DNA of 64,000 nt, from assembly GCF_006716445.1 (NCBI RefSeq), contig NZ_VFPA01000010.1, positions 22,704-86,703 of the forward strand, given 5' to 3'. This document shows, piece by piece, positions 33,407 through 42,196 of this stretch. How positions within the stretch are numbered: the first letter of the stretch is position 1; each line of letters starts with the position of its first letter. A program made the translations under genes and the position numbers. Source of the DNA: Pseudonocardia kunmingensis. GTDB taxonomy: Bacteria > Actinomycetota > Actinomycetes > Mycobacteriales > Pseudonocardiaceae. The notes under the pieces were generated by a model that had not been told where the DNA came from, did no database searches, and was given only the letters and a program-made list of their open reading frames with translations.

Positions 33407-35072
33407 CCACACGGTGCCCTGGCCCGCGGACGTCGCGGCCGACTACGTCGCGAAGGGCTACTGGGCGGGCGTCCCGCTCGGCGCGCTGCTGCGCGAGGTC
33501 GCCGACCGCCGGCCGGATGCCCCCGCCCTCGTCGACGCCGCCGCAGGCGTGCGGCTGACCCACGGCGAGCTCGCGGCGCGCGCCGACGCCGCGGCCGCCC
33601 GGCTGCTCGATCTCGGCATGAGCCCCGGCGACCGGATCGTGGTGCAGCTGGGCAACGGGTGGGAGTTCGTGGTGCTCACCCTCGCCTGCCTGCGCACCGG
33701 GATCGTGCCGGTCATGGCGCTGCCCGCGCACCGGCGGACCGAGCTCACGTACCTGGCCCAGCACGCCGAGGCCACCGCGATCGCCGTGCCGGACCGGCTG
33801 CGCGACTTCGACCACCAGGCGCTGGCGCACGAGCTGGCGGGCGAGGTCCGCGCGGTCACCGGCGGTCCGTGGCACGTCCTCGTGGCCGGCGACGACATCG
33901 GCCCGGGCAGCGTCGACCTGCGCGCGCTCTGCGGGACCGGCGACGACCCGCATGCCGACCGCGCCCGCCTCGACGCCGCCGCGCCCGGCAGCCGCGACGT
34001 CGCGGTCTTCCTGCTGTCGGGCGGGACGACGGGGCTGCCCAAGCTGATCGCCCGCACCCACGACGACTACGCCTACAACGCCCGCCGCAGCGCCGAGGTC
34101 GCCGGCGTCGACGCCGACACCTGCTACCTGGTGAGCCTGCCCGCCGGTCACAACTTCCCCTTGGCCTGTCCCGGCATCCTCGGCACGCTGCTGGCCGGCG
34201 GCCGCGTCGTCATGCTCCCCTCGCCGGAGCCGGTGCGGGCGTTCGCGACGATCGCCGCCGAGGGCGTCACCCACACCGCGGTCGTCCCGGCGGTGGCCGG
34301 GCGCTGGCTCGACCACGCCGCGGACGCCGGGGCGGCGCAGGTCGCGAGCCTGCGGGTGCTGCAGGTCGGCGGCGCGCGCCTGGCCGACGAGCTGGCCCGC
34401 AAGGTCTCGCCCGTGCTCGGTGCCACGCTGCAGCAGGTCTTCGGCATGGCCGAGGGACTGCTGAACTTCACCCGCCTCGACGACCCCGAGGACCTCGTCT
34501 GCACCACCCAGGGCCGCCCGATGTGCCCCGACGACGAGGTCCGCCTCGTCGACGAGCTCGACCGGGACGTCCCCGAGGGCGAGCCGGGGTCGCTGCTCAC
34601 CCGCGGCCCGTACACCCCGCGGGGCTACTACAACGCGCCCGAGCAGAACGCGCGTGCCTTCACCGCTGAGGGCTGGTACCGCTCCGGCGACATCTGCCGG
34701 CGCACCCCGGAGGGCAACCTGGTCGTCGAGGGCCGGGACAAGGACATGATCAACCGCGGTGGGGAGAAGATCTCGGCCGAGGAGGTCGAGAACCTCGTCT
34801 ACCAGCTGCCCGCCGTCGCCCAGGTGGCCGCGGTCGCCATGCCCGACCGGGAGCTGGGGGAGCGGGTCTGCCTCTACGTCGTGCCCCGGCCGGGCGCGAC
34901 CGTGACGCTCGAGGAGATCCGGGCCTCGATGGAGGCGATCGGCGTGGCGCGGTTCACGCTGCCCGAGCACCTTGTCGTGGTCGACGAGCTCGCCTCCACG
35001 AAGGTCGGCAAGATCGACAAGAAGGCGCTCCGCGCCGACATCGCCGCGCGGCTGGCCGCCGCGTCCGCGTGA
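33387..35072 (+). CDS. Aryl acid AMP ligase, 2,3-dihydroxybenzoate/salicylate-AMP ligase (EntE/SdgA) type
   Basis: A 561-residue ANL adenylating enzyme. LLSGGTTGLPKLIARTH is the phosphate loop. YLVSLPAGHNFPLACPG is the EntE/DhbE aryl-acid pocket signature. MAEGLLNFTRLDDP and GRDKDMINRGGEKISAEEVE are the A5 and A8 segments, and KVGKIDKKALR holds the catalytic lysine. It starts 20 bases inside the previous gene after GAGGAGG. No siderophore genes are nearby, so the product salicylyl-AMP most likely enters catabolism rather than siderophore assembly. Confidence 0.88.
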   Translation: MPAPINDHTVPWPADVAADYVAKGYWAGVPLGALLREVADRRPDAPALVDAAAGVRLTHGELAARADAAAARLLDLGMSPGDRIVVQLGNGWEFVVLTLACLRTGIVPVMALPAHRRTELTYLAQHAEATAIAVPDRLRDFDHQALAHELAGEVRAVTGGPWHVLVAGDDIGPGSVDLRALCGTGDDPHADRARLDAAAPGSRDVAVFLLSGGTTGLPKLIARTHDDYAYNARRSAEVAGVDADTCYLVSLPAGHNFPLACPGILGTLLAGGRVVMLPSPEPVRAFATIAAEGVTHTAVVPAVAGRWLDHAADAGAAQVASLRVLQVGGARLADELARKVSPVLGATLQQVFGMAEGLLNFTRLDDPEDLVCTTQGRPMCPDDEVRLVDELDRDVPEGEPGSLLTRGPYTPRGYYNAPEQNARAFTAEGWYRSGDICRRTPEGNLVVEGRDKDMINRGGEKISAEEVENLVYQLPAVAQVAAVAMPDRELGERVCLYVVPRPGATVTLEEIRASMEAIGVARFTLPEHLVVVDELASTKVGKIDKKALRADIAARLAAASA

Positions 35073-35086
35073 GCCGCCACGACCGG

Positions 35087-35674
35087 TTAGCCGTGGCGGA
35101 TGCGGTAGCGCAGGTGCATGACGCGGTGGGTGTGCCTCTCCTCGTCCGGGGTGGTGAGCCTGCGCACCAGCTCCAGGTCGACCGCGCGGGCCGGTAGCCG
35201 GTCGAACAGCCGCCGCCCCTGGCCGAGCAGAACCGGCACGACGTGCAGCTCCAGCTCGTCGAGCTGCCCCGCCCGGAGCAGCGCCTGCGCCGCACCGGCC
35301 CCGTGGACCATGACGTCACCGTCGCCGGCGGCGGCGCGGGCCTGTGCGGCGCACTCGTCGACGTCGGTGACGTAGCGGACGCTGCCCGGCGGCGGGCCGG
35401 GGGGCGGCTCGCGGGTGAGGACGAGGATCGGGACGCCGTCGTGGTGGTCGCCGTTCCACCGGCCGGCCAGCTCGTAGGTCCGCCGCCCGGAGACGATCGC
35501 CCGGGTCGCCATCGCCTCGGCGTACACCAGGCCGCTCGGGCCGGGGTCGTCGCGCCGGTCGAGCCAGTTGAACAGCCGGAACCCGCCGGTGCCCAGCGGC
35601 GCCTCGGGTCGGTCGTCGGGGCCGGCGACGTAGCCGTCGAGCGAGATCGTCATGTCCAGCCGGATGGTCGCCAT
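35087..35674 (-). CDS. Dihydrofolate-reductase-like (RibD C-terminal) protein, copy 2
   Basis: A 195-residue DHFR-fold protein of the YyaP/YwjB type. DMTISLDGYVAGPDD, VSGRRTYELAGRWNGDHH and LDELELHVVPVLLGQGRRLF are the family marks. The physiological reductase substrate is not established for this group. It lies three bases after its paralogue, which shows near-identical motifs and spacing, so the pair arose by tandem duplication. It reads leftward, convergent with the AMP ligase, leaving only 14 bases between them. Confidence 0.87.
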   Translation of the reverse strand: MATIRLDMTISLDGYVAGPDDRPEAPLGTGGFRLFNWLDRRDDPGPSGLVYAEAMATRAIVSGRRTYELAGRWNGDHHDGVPILVLTREPPPGPPPGSVRYVTDVDECAAQARAAAGDGDVMVHGAGAAQALLRAGQLDELELHVVPVLLGQGRRLFDRLPARAVDLELVRRLTTPDEERHTHRVMHLRYRIRHG

Positions 35675-35677
35675 CGC

Positions 35678-36268
35678 TCAGGCCGCCCTTCGCACGCGGT
35701 AGCGCAGGTGCTGCACCGCCGGCCCGTCCAGGGCGCGGACCAGCTCGAGCTCCACCTGGTCGGGCGGCAGGTCCTCGAACAGCCGCCGGCCGCTGCCGAG
35801 CAGCACCGGAACCAGATGGATCTCCAGCTCGTCCAGCAGCCCCGCGCGCAGGCACTCCTGCGCGGCCGCGGCGCCGTGCAGCAGCACGTCGCGCCCGCCC
35901 GCCGCGTCCTTCGCCTGGGAGACGCAGGAGGCGATGTCGGCGACGTAGCGCGCGTGCCCGGGTGCCCGGCCGGTCAGCGTGCGGGTCAGCACGAGGATCG
36001 GGACGCCGTCGTGGTGGTCGCCCGACCAGCCGCCTGCGAGCTCGAAGGTGCGCCGCCCGCTGATCACCGCACCGGTGGCCATCAACTCGTCGAACACGAG
36101 TGCCCCGTTCGGGTCCGCGGGTCGGTACGAGCCCGGGTCCGCGCCGCCGTCGCCCAGCCACGCGTGCAGCCGCTCCCCGTCGACGCCGAGTCCCCGGTCC
36201 GGCCCGTCGTCGGGTCCGGCGATGAAGCCGTCGACCGACACGGACATGTCCAGCACGATCTTGCTCAT
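35678..36268 (-). CDS. Dihydrofolate-reductase-like (RibD C-terminal) protein, copy 1
   Basis: A 196-residue paralogue of the neighbouring protein: DMSVSVDGFIAGPDD, ISGRRTFELAGGWSGDHH and LDELEIHLVPVLLGSGRRLFEDL line up one for one. An insertion (GADPGSYRPADP) distinguishes it. Probably NADPH-dependent; substrate unknown. The 166 bases upstream up to the LysR stop show no gene and no strong promoter. Confidence 0.87.
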   Translation of the reverse strand: MSKIVLDMSVSVDGFIAGPDDGPDRGLGVDGERLHAWLGDGGADPGSYRPADPNGALVFDELMATGAVISGRRTFELAGGWSGDHHDGVPILVLTRTLTGRAPGHARYVADIASCVSQAKDAAGGRDVLLHGAAAAQECLRAGLLDELEIHLVPVLLGSGRRLFEDLPPDQVELELVRALDGPAVQHLRYRVRRAA

Positions 36269-36434
36269 CGGGCGTCCGATCCGGGAGTCGACGCGATCTC
36301 GATCGCGCTGGTCCGCGGCCTGGGGTGTGCGGTGGAGGTCATGGCGACAGCCTGCGAGATCGGGCCGCTGATCGGAACCCCGGCAGTTGGTGTCCTCCGC
36401 GTGCAGCCGGAGTGCAGTTGCTGGTAGCGGTGCT

Positions 36435-37346
36435 TCACGCTCGGGTGCGGTACTCCCGAGCCACCTCGACCAGCACCTGGTGCATGGCGAGCTCGGCGGC
36501 CGCGCGGACCCGGTCGTGCCGGTGGGCGAGCAGGATCCGCCGGGACGGGGCCGAACGCCCCAGCCCGACGACGCGGACGGCAGGGTGGGTGGTGGCCACC
36601 GCGGTGCGGGGGGCCAGCGCGACGCCCAGCCCGACGCTGACCATGGCCTGCGCCTCCTGGTAGTCGTTGGCGTGGAAGGCGATCCGCGGCGTGAAGCCCG
36701 CGGTGCGGCAGCTGCGTTCCAGGACCTCGGCCACCGGGTGGTCGTGGGCCCGGACGATCCAGTCCTCGTCCGCGAGTGCGGTCATGTCGACGACCCGGCG
36801 CCGGGCGAGCGGGTGGTCGGCCGCGACGACCAGCGCGGTCGGGTCGTCGAGCAGGTGGGTCAGGGCGAACCGGGCCGGGTCCAGGCGGTTCCACTCGTAG
36901 TCCCACAGCAGCGACATGCCGACCGTGCCGTCCTCGAGCACGCGCACCAGCTCGTCGAACCGGGCGCTGCGCACCGTGAGCCGGATCGCCGGGTGCGCCG
37001 CGCGGAACCTGCTCACGGCCAGCGGCAGCAGGGAGCTCGCGATCGTCGGGAACGTGCCCAGCTCGAGCACGCCCCTGCGCAGGCCCGCGATCTCGGCGAG
37101 GTCGGCCTCGGCCGCCGCGAGCTGCCGCACGACGCGCCGCGCGTGGTCGGCCAGCACCGCGCCGGCCTCGGTCGAGGTGACCCCGCGCGGCTGCCGGTGC
37201 AGCAGCGGCTGGCCGACCTCGGCCTCGAGCCGCCGCAGCTGCTGCGACACCGCGGACGGGGTGTAGTTCAGCTCCTCCGCGGCGGCCGTCATCGACCCCG
37301 TGTCGAGGACGGCGGCCAGCAGCGCCATGCGCCGGACGTCGAGCAC
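36435..37346 (-). CDS. LysR-family transcriptional regulator
   Basis: A 303-residue LTTR with the HTH segments GSMTAAAEELNYTPSAVSQQ and RRLEAEVGQPLLHRQPRG and a complete effector domain ending near VSVGLGVALAPRTAV. The GTG start follows AAGGAGG. It diverges from the PrpF/tricarboxylate-transport operon, and a regular array of CTTCA/TGAAG half-sites lies just upstream, so it most likely activates that operon in response to the transported acid or its isomer. Confidence 0.92.
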   Translation of the reverse strand: MLDVRRMALLAAVLDTGSMTAAAEELNYTPSAVSQQLRRLEAEVGQPLLHRQPRGVTSTEAGAVLADHARRVVRQLAAAEADLAEIAGLRRGVLELGTFPTIASSLLPLAVSRFRAAHPAIRLTVRSARFDELVRVLEDGTVGMSLLWDYEWNRLDPARFALTHLLDDPTALVVAADHPLARRRVVDMTALADEDWIVRAHDHPVAEVLERSCRTAGFTPRIAFHANDYQEAQAMVSVGLGVALAPRTAVATTHPAVRVVGLGRSAPSRRILLAHRHDRVRAAAELAMHQVLVEVAREYRTRA

Positions 37347-37354
37347 GGAACCTC

Positions 37355-37389
37355 CTTCAGGTGTGAAGCATTGCTTCAGGGGACTGAAG
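37355..37389. promoter_or_regulatory. LysR operator array, four alternating CTTCA/TGAAG half-sites
   Basis: CTTCA (37355-37359), TGAAG (37364-37368), CTTCA (37374-37378) and TGAAG (37385-37389) alternate at 9-11-base steps. TGAAGCATTGCTTCA (37364-37378) is a perfect 7-1-7 palindrome within it. The array spans the start of the LysR message and lies about 70 bases ahead of prpF, as expected for recognition plus activation sites. Confidence 0.65.
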
Positions 37390-37458
37390 CGACTCGTGAT
37401 TGTGCTACAGCCCATCCGGTCTGCACAGTCCTGCCGCGGACGAGTGCGGAGGTGGCCG

Positions 37459-38607
37459 GTGCGGGAGATCGCGTCGACGTGGATGCGTGGCGGAACCAGC
37501 AAGTGCTGGGTGTTCGAGCGCGAGCGGCTGGAGGTACCGGGCCGCAGCGTGGACGACGTGCTGCTGCGCCTGTACGGCAGCCCCGACCCGCGCCAGGTCG
37601 ACGGGGTGGGCGGTGCGACGTCGACGACGAGCAAGGCCGTGATCCTCGCGCCGTCCCGGCGGCCGGACGTGGATGTCGACTACACCTTCGCCCAGGTGGC
37701 CGTGGACGAGCAGCGGGTCGACTGGGGAAGCAACTGCGGGAACTGCTCGTCGGTGGTCGGCCTCTACGCGGTGCGCCGCGGCTGGGTGGCCCCGCACGGC
37801 GCCTCCACGTCGGTGCGGGTGCACAACACCAACACCGGCCAGCTCATCGTCCTGCAGGTCCCCACCCCCGGCGGGATCCTCGACGAGGACGGCAGCACCC
37901 GGATCCCCGGCGTGTTCTTCCCCGGCACCGCCGTGCGGATGTGGTTCGTCGATCCCGCGGGCCGCACCACCGGAGCGCTCCTGCCCACCGGTCGCGCGCT
38001 CGACGTGCTGGACGGAACGTCCGGACCCGTACCCGTCACCATGATCGACGCGGGTGCGCCGGTGCTCGTACTGGCCCCGGGCTCGGTCGGCCTCGACGGG
38101 CGGGAGTCCCCCGCCGAGATCGACGCGCGCCCCGACGTGCTCGCCGAGCTGGAGGCCCTGCGTCGGCAGGCCGCGGTGCGGATGGGACTGGCCGGCTCCG
38201 CCGCGGGCGCCGAGCGGGCCGTGCCCAAGGTCGCGCTCGTCGCGGCACCGCGCCCGGGGGAGGACGCCGACCTCGTGGTCCGCATGCTCTCGATGGGCCG
38301 TACGCACCCCGCGCTGGCCATCACCGGCAGTGTCGCCGTGACGATGGCCGCCGGTGCCGACGGCACGGTCGTCCCCCGCGTGCCGGGGCACGTCCTGCGG
38401 CTGCTCACGCCGGCCGGTGTCGTCGAGACCCGCACCCGGGAGATCGACGGCCGGCCCGCCGTCGGGGTGCTGCGCACCGCCCGCCGGCTGGCCGAGGCCA
38501 CCCTGGCGCTGCCCGAGGCAGCCCCCGTCGTCGCAGCACCCGCCGTCGCGTCCACGGCCGCCATGCAGGATGTCCGGCACGACCACGAGGAGGTGGCACG
38601 GCGATGA
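37459..38607 (+). CDS. PrpF-family isomerase (DapF-like fold)
   Basis: A 382-residue PrpF-type protein: STWMRGGTSKCWVFE, GGATSTTSKAVILAPS and DWGSNCGNCSS are the family motifs, the last with the conserved cysteine region. Relatives isomerise unsaturated di- and tricarboxylates (2-methylaconitate, 4-oxalomesaconate, aconitate). The GTG start has GGAGG six bases upstream. It forms an operon with a tripartite tricarboxylate transporter, so an imported unsaturated tricarboxylate is the likely substrate. Confidence 0.88.
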   Translation: MREIASTWMRGGTSKCWVFERERLEVPGRSVDDVLLRLYGSPDPRQVDGVGGATSTTSKAVILAPSRRPDVDVDYTFAQVAVDEQRVDWGSNCGNCSSVVGLYAVRRGWVAPHGASTSVRVHNTNTGQLIVLQVPTPGGILDEDGSTRIPGVFFPGTAVRMWFVDPAGRTTGALLPTGRALDVLDGTSGPVPVTMIDAGAPVLVLAPGSVGLDGRESPAEIDARPDVLAELEALRRQAAVRMGLAGSAAGAERAVPKVALVAAPRPGEDADLVVRMLSMGRTHPALAITGSVAVTMAAGADGTVVPRVPGHVLRLLTPAGVVETRTREIDGRPAVGVLRTARRLAEATLALPEAAPVVAAPAVASTAAMQDVRHDHEEVARR

Positions 38608-39773
38608 CGAGCACGCTCGACCTGACCGCGACCGAGGGGGCGCCCGCCGATCCACCGCCGCCCGCCCGCCGGACGGCGCTCGCCATCATGGCCGGGTTCC
38701 TGGCGCTGGCGCTCGTGGCGGCGGTGTTCGGCGGCGGCGTGCTGCACCGGCCCGCGGGCACCACCGACGGTGACTGGACGGGGGAGACCGTCGAGGTCGT
38801 CATCCCGCTCGCGGAAGGCGGCGGCACCGACACCTGGGGCCGCTTCGTGGGCCAGGGATTGACGAGGACGATCCCCGGCGCCCCCGGGTTCGCGCCGGTG
38901 AACGACGCGGGCGGGGAGGGCATCGTCGGCACCAACCGCTTCGTGGCCGGCGCCGACGCCGACGGCACCCAGGTCCTGGTCAGCACGGCCACCACCGTGG
39001 TCCCGTGGATCCTCGACCGCTCCGAGGTGGCCTACGACTTCGCGGAGCTCACCCCGGTGCTCGCCAACGGCACCGGCGCCGTCGTCTACGGCCGGACGGC
39101 CGCGGGCATCAGCGAGGCCGCCGACCTCGTCGGCCGCGACACCCCGTTGACCTTCGGCGGGATCAGCGCCACCGGCCTGGACCTCACCACCCTCGTCGCG
39201 TTCGACCTCATCGGCGCCGACATCGAGGCGATCTTCGGCTTCGAGGGCCGCGGCCCGGTGAACCTGGCCGTGCAGCGCGGCGAGATCGACCTCGACTACC
39301 AGACGACCTCGGCGTGGGGTCCCGCCGTCGCGCCGATGGTCGCCGACGGCAGTGCCGTGCCGCTCATGGCGCTGGGCCAGCTCGACGCCGACGGCCGGGT
39401 GGTGCGCGATCCGAACTTCCCGGACGTGCCGACGGTGGCCGAGGTCTACGAGCAGCTGCACGGCACGGCACCCGAGGGCGAGGTCTACGAGGCCTACCGC
39501 GGCCTGCTCGGCGCGACCTACACCTATCAGAAGGCGATGTGGGTGCCGGCGGACACGCCCGCCGAGGCGGTGGCCACGCTGCGGACCTCGGCCGACCGGC
39601 TGGGCACCGACCCGACCTTCCAGACGGAGGCCGACAAGGTGCTGGGCGGCTACCCGCTGGTGGCCGACGCCGACCTGGACGGCCGGGTGCGCGCCGCGTA
39701 CACCGTCGACGACGACGCCCGCGCCTACGTGATCGCGCTCCTGCGCGACCGCTACGGCGTCGAGCTGGACTGA
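38604..39773 (+). CDS. TctC/Bug-type substrate-binding protein of tripartite tricarboxylate transporter
   Basis: A 389-residue extracytoplasmic binding protein. A hydrophobic segment near residues 24-46 (ALAIMAGFLALALVAAVFGG) serves as signal or anchor; no lipobox cysteine is visible. VEVVIPLAEGGGTDTWGRFV starts the Bug fold, and WVPADTPAEAVATLRTSADRL is typical of its end. It would capture a carboxylate outside the membrane for the TctA/TctB permease. ATGA overlaps the PrpF stop. Confidence 0.87.
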   Translation: MTSTLDLTATEGAPADPPPPARRTALAIMAGFLALALVAAVFGGGVLHRPAGTTDGDWTGETVEVVIPLAEGGGTDTWGRFVGQGLTRTIPGAPGFAPVNDAGGEGIVGTNRFVAGADADGTQVLVSTATTVVPWILDRSEVAYDFAELTPVLANGTGAVVYGRTAAGISEAADLVGRDTPLTFGGISATGLDLTTLVAFDLIGADIEAIFGFEGRGPVNLAVQRGEIDLDYQTTSAWGPAVAPMVADGSAVPLMALGQLDADGRVVRDPNFPDVPTVAEVYEQLHGTAPEGEVYEAYRGLLGATYTYQKAMWVPADTPAEAVATLRTSADRLGTDPTFQTEADKVLGGYPLVADADLDGRVRAAYTVDDDARAYVIALLRDRYGVELD

Positions 39774-39782
39774 GGGAACCCG

Positions 39783-41756
39783 ATGCTCGACTCCGCCCTG
39801 ACGGCGCTGGCGTCCCTCGCGGACCCGTCGTTGCTGCTCATGCTCGTGGTCGGCGTGCTCGCCGGCCTGGTGATCGGACTGGTTCCCGGCCTCGGGGGCA
39901 CCGGTGCGGTGGCGATCCTGCTGCCCGTCACGTTCGGGATGGAGCCGCCCCAGGCGCTCGCCCTGCTGATCGGCGCGCTCGCCGTCGTGCACACCTCCGA
40001 CACCGTGGCCGCGGTGCTGCTCGGCGCGCCCGGCTCGGCGTCGGCGAGCGTCACGATGCTCGACGGGTACGCGATGGCCCGCAACGGGCAGGCGACGCGG
40101 GCCCTGTCGCTGTCGTTCCTGTCGTCGATGGCCGGCGGGATCCTCGGCGCGGTCGGGCTGACGCTGGCCATCCCGCTCGCGAGGCCGCTGGTGCTGTCGT
40201 TCGGCAGCCCCGAGCTGTTCATGCTCACCGTGCTCGGGGTCGCGCTGGCCGCGGGCCTGTCGCGCGGGAACGTGGCCAAGGGCCTGGTCGCGGGCCTGCT
40301 CGGGCTGCTGCTGGGCACCGTGGGCACCTCGCCGACCACCGCCGAGTACCGCTTCACCTTCGGCAGCCTGTTCCTCGGCGACGGCCTGTCGCTGGTGGCG
40401 GTGGCGCTGGGGGTGTTCGGGCTCGCCGAGATCGCGTCCCGGGCCGGGCAGCGGCGGCTGCCGACCGGCGGCGAGGTGCGGCTGAGCGGCGGCTACCGGT
40501 CCGGCGTGCGGGAATGGCTGACGCACTGGGCGCAGGTGCTCCGCGGTTCCCTGATCGGCATCTGGGCCGGTGTGCTGCCGGGCGTCGGCGCCACCGCGGG
40601 CACCTGGCTGGCGTACGGCCAGGCCGTCGCGACGGCGAAGGACAAGCGGAAGTTCGGCAAGGGCGACCCGCGCGGCATCGTCGGCCCGGAGAGCGCCAAC
40701 AACTCCGTCGAGGCGGGTGACCTGATCCCGACGCTGCTGTTCGGCATCCCCGGCGGCGTGCCCGCCGCGATGCTGCTGGGCATGCTGCTGACCTACGGCA
40801 TCCAGCCGGGGCCGGCGATCGTCACCGACCACCTCGACCTGCTGTACCTGATCATCTGGTCGTTCGCGATCGCGTCGGTGCTCGGCGCGCTGCTGTGCTT
40901 CCTGGGCACCCGGTGGCTGGCCCGGATCACGAAGGTCCCGTTCGCGGTGCTCGGTCCGGGGCTGGTCGTGGTCATGCTGCTGGGGGCCTACCAGGAGAGC
41001 GGCCAGATCGGTGACCTGTGGGTGATGATCGGGCTCGGTGCGCTGGGCTGGTTGTTCAAGGCCACCGGCTTCCCGCGCGCGCCGTTCCTCATCGGTTTCG
41101 TGCTCGCCGTGCCGCTGGAGCGCTACTACTTCCTCACCGACTCGGTGTACGAGGGCGCCGACTGGCTGGCCCGGCCGTGGGTGCTGGTGTTCCTCGCGGT
41201 GCTCGTGGCGCCGCTGGTGCTCGCCGTGGTCAAGCGGCTGCGCGCCCGCAGGCGGCTCGACGCCGACGACGGGCACCACCGGGCGCCGGTCGAGGAGGAG
41301 GGCGAGCTCGCGGGGTCGGTCTGGTCGCTCGTCACGGCGGCCGGGCTGCTCGGGGTGTTCGTCGTGGGGTGGATCGCGGCCGGGGAGTTCTCCGCCGACG
41401 CGCGGCTCGTACCGCGGCTGGTCTGCACCGCGGGGGCGGTCATGGCCGCGGTGCTGCTCGCCACCGAGGTCCGGCGCCTGCGCGGCCGTCCGGCCGATGC
41501 GGCCCCGCTGCCCGGCGTCACCTCGGAGGTACGCGTCGCGACCAGCACGTTCGCCTGGATGAGCGCCTTCCTCGCGCTCGTCGTCCTCGGTGGCTACCTC
41601 GCCGCCCTGCTGCTGTTCGTGCCCGCCTTCCTGCTCTGGGCGGCGCGCGTGCGGCCCCGCACGGTCATCGTCTACACGGTGGCCACGGGCGTGCTGATCG
41701 CGCTGCTGCCGTCCCTGCTGCCCGTCGACCTGCCGGTCGGGCTGCTCGCCTTCTGA
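39783..41756 (+). CDS. TctA permease fused to a TctB-like C-terminal domain
   Basis: A 657-residue membrane protein. The first about 500 residues are TctA with its characteristic glycine-rich repeats (GLVIGLVPGLGGTGAVAILL, HTSDTVAAVLLGAPGSAS, GVLPGVGATAGTWLAYG, FGIPGGVPAAMLLG). After a charged linker (ARRRLDADDGHHRAPVEEEG), a further about 150 residues contain four helices in the pattern of TctB, normally a separate small subunit. No other tctB gene is nearby. It should carry the acid caught by the binding protein, driven by an ion gradient. Confidence 0.87.
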   Translation: MLDSALTALASLADPSLLLMLVVGVLAGLVIGLVPGLGGTGAVAILLPVTFGMEPPQALALLIGALAVVHTSDTVAAVLLGAPGSASASVTMLDGYAMARNGQATRALSLSFLSSMAGGILGAVGLTLAIPLARPLVLSFGSPELFMLTVLGVALAAGLSRGNVAKGLVAGLLGLLLGTVGTSPTTAEYRFTFGSLFLGDGLSLVAVALGVFGLAEIASRAGQRRLPTGGEVRLSGGYRSGVREWLTHWAQVLRGSLIGIWAGVLPGVGATAGTWLAYGQAVATAKDKRKFGKGDPRGIVGPESANNSVEAGDLIPTLLFGIPGGVPAAMLLGMLLTYGIQPGPAIVTDHLDLLYLIIWSFAIASVLGALLCFLGTRWLARITKVPFAVLGPGLVVVMLLGAYQESGQIGDLWVMIGLGALGWLFKATGFPRAPFLIGFVLAVPLERYYFLTDSVYEGADWLARPWVLVFLAVLVAPLVLAVVKRLRARRRLDADDGHHRAPVEEEGELAGSVWSLVTAAGLLGVFVVGWIAAGEFSADARLVPRLVCTAGAVMAAVLLATEVRRLRGRPADAAPLPGVTSEVRVATSTFAWMSAFLALVVLGGYLAALLLFVPAFLLWAARVRPRTVIVYTVATGVLIALLPSLLPVDLPVGLLAF

Positions 41757-41788
41757 TCGCGACCTTCTGATCATGAGAGGAACCGGAC

Positions 41789-42133
41789 ATGAGCGTCGTC
41801 GTCGGCCACCACGCCAGCGAGGAGGGCCGCGCGGCCCTGCGGCACGCGCACCGGGAGGCCGGGCTGCGTGGCCGTCCGCTCGTCGTCGTCACCGGGCCCG
41901 GGCCGGTGCCCCCGGATGCCGGGATCCCCGCGACCGCGGACGTCATCGAGATCGACATGCCGGACCCGGCGGACCGCGTGCTGCGGGCCGCGCAGGACCG
42001 CGACGCCGACCTGCTCGTCGTCGGCACGCGCCACCGCAGCGCGGTGGGCAAGTTCCTGCTCGGCAGCACCGCGCAGCGCATCCTCCTGGAGGCCGCCTGC
42101 CCGGTCCTGGTGGTCAAGGCCGATCCGAGCTGA
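41789..42133 (+). CDS. Universal stress protein (UspA family)
   Basis: A short 114-residue USP domain with the ATP-binding signature GTRHRSAVGKFLLGSTAQR and the C-terminal ACPVLVVK strand. Cytoplasmic. It follows the transporter by 32 bases after AGAGGAAC, probably in the same operon. USP genes often accompany TRAP and TTT transporters. Confidence 0.88.
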   Translation: MSVVVGHHASEEGRAALRHAHREAGLRGRPLVVVTGPGPVPPDAGIPATADVIEIDMPDPADRVLRAAQDRDADLLVVGTRHRSAVGKFLLGSTAQRILLEAACPVLVVKADPS

Positions 42134-42196
42134 CGCCGGTACCCGCCCCGCCGTCGTGATCAGCGCAGCTCCACGTTCGAGCGGACCCCGCCTCCG

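Noticed and set aside
30842..33412. Leftward 856-codon frame opposite the ACD gene
   Set aside because: No recognisable domain and typical shadow composition; the rightward ACD-type protein explains the region.
33387..35072. Siderophore biosynthesis adenylation gene (EntE/DhbE)
   Set aside because: No isochorismate synthase, carrier protein or NRPS gene is nearby; the context is aromatic acid catabolism.
37764..41774. Very long leftward open frame (over 1300 codons)
   Set aside because: It is the antisense shadow of the PrpF, TctC and TctA genes; composition is Arg/Gly/His-rich with no domain, a common artefact in GC-rich DNA.
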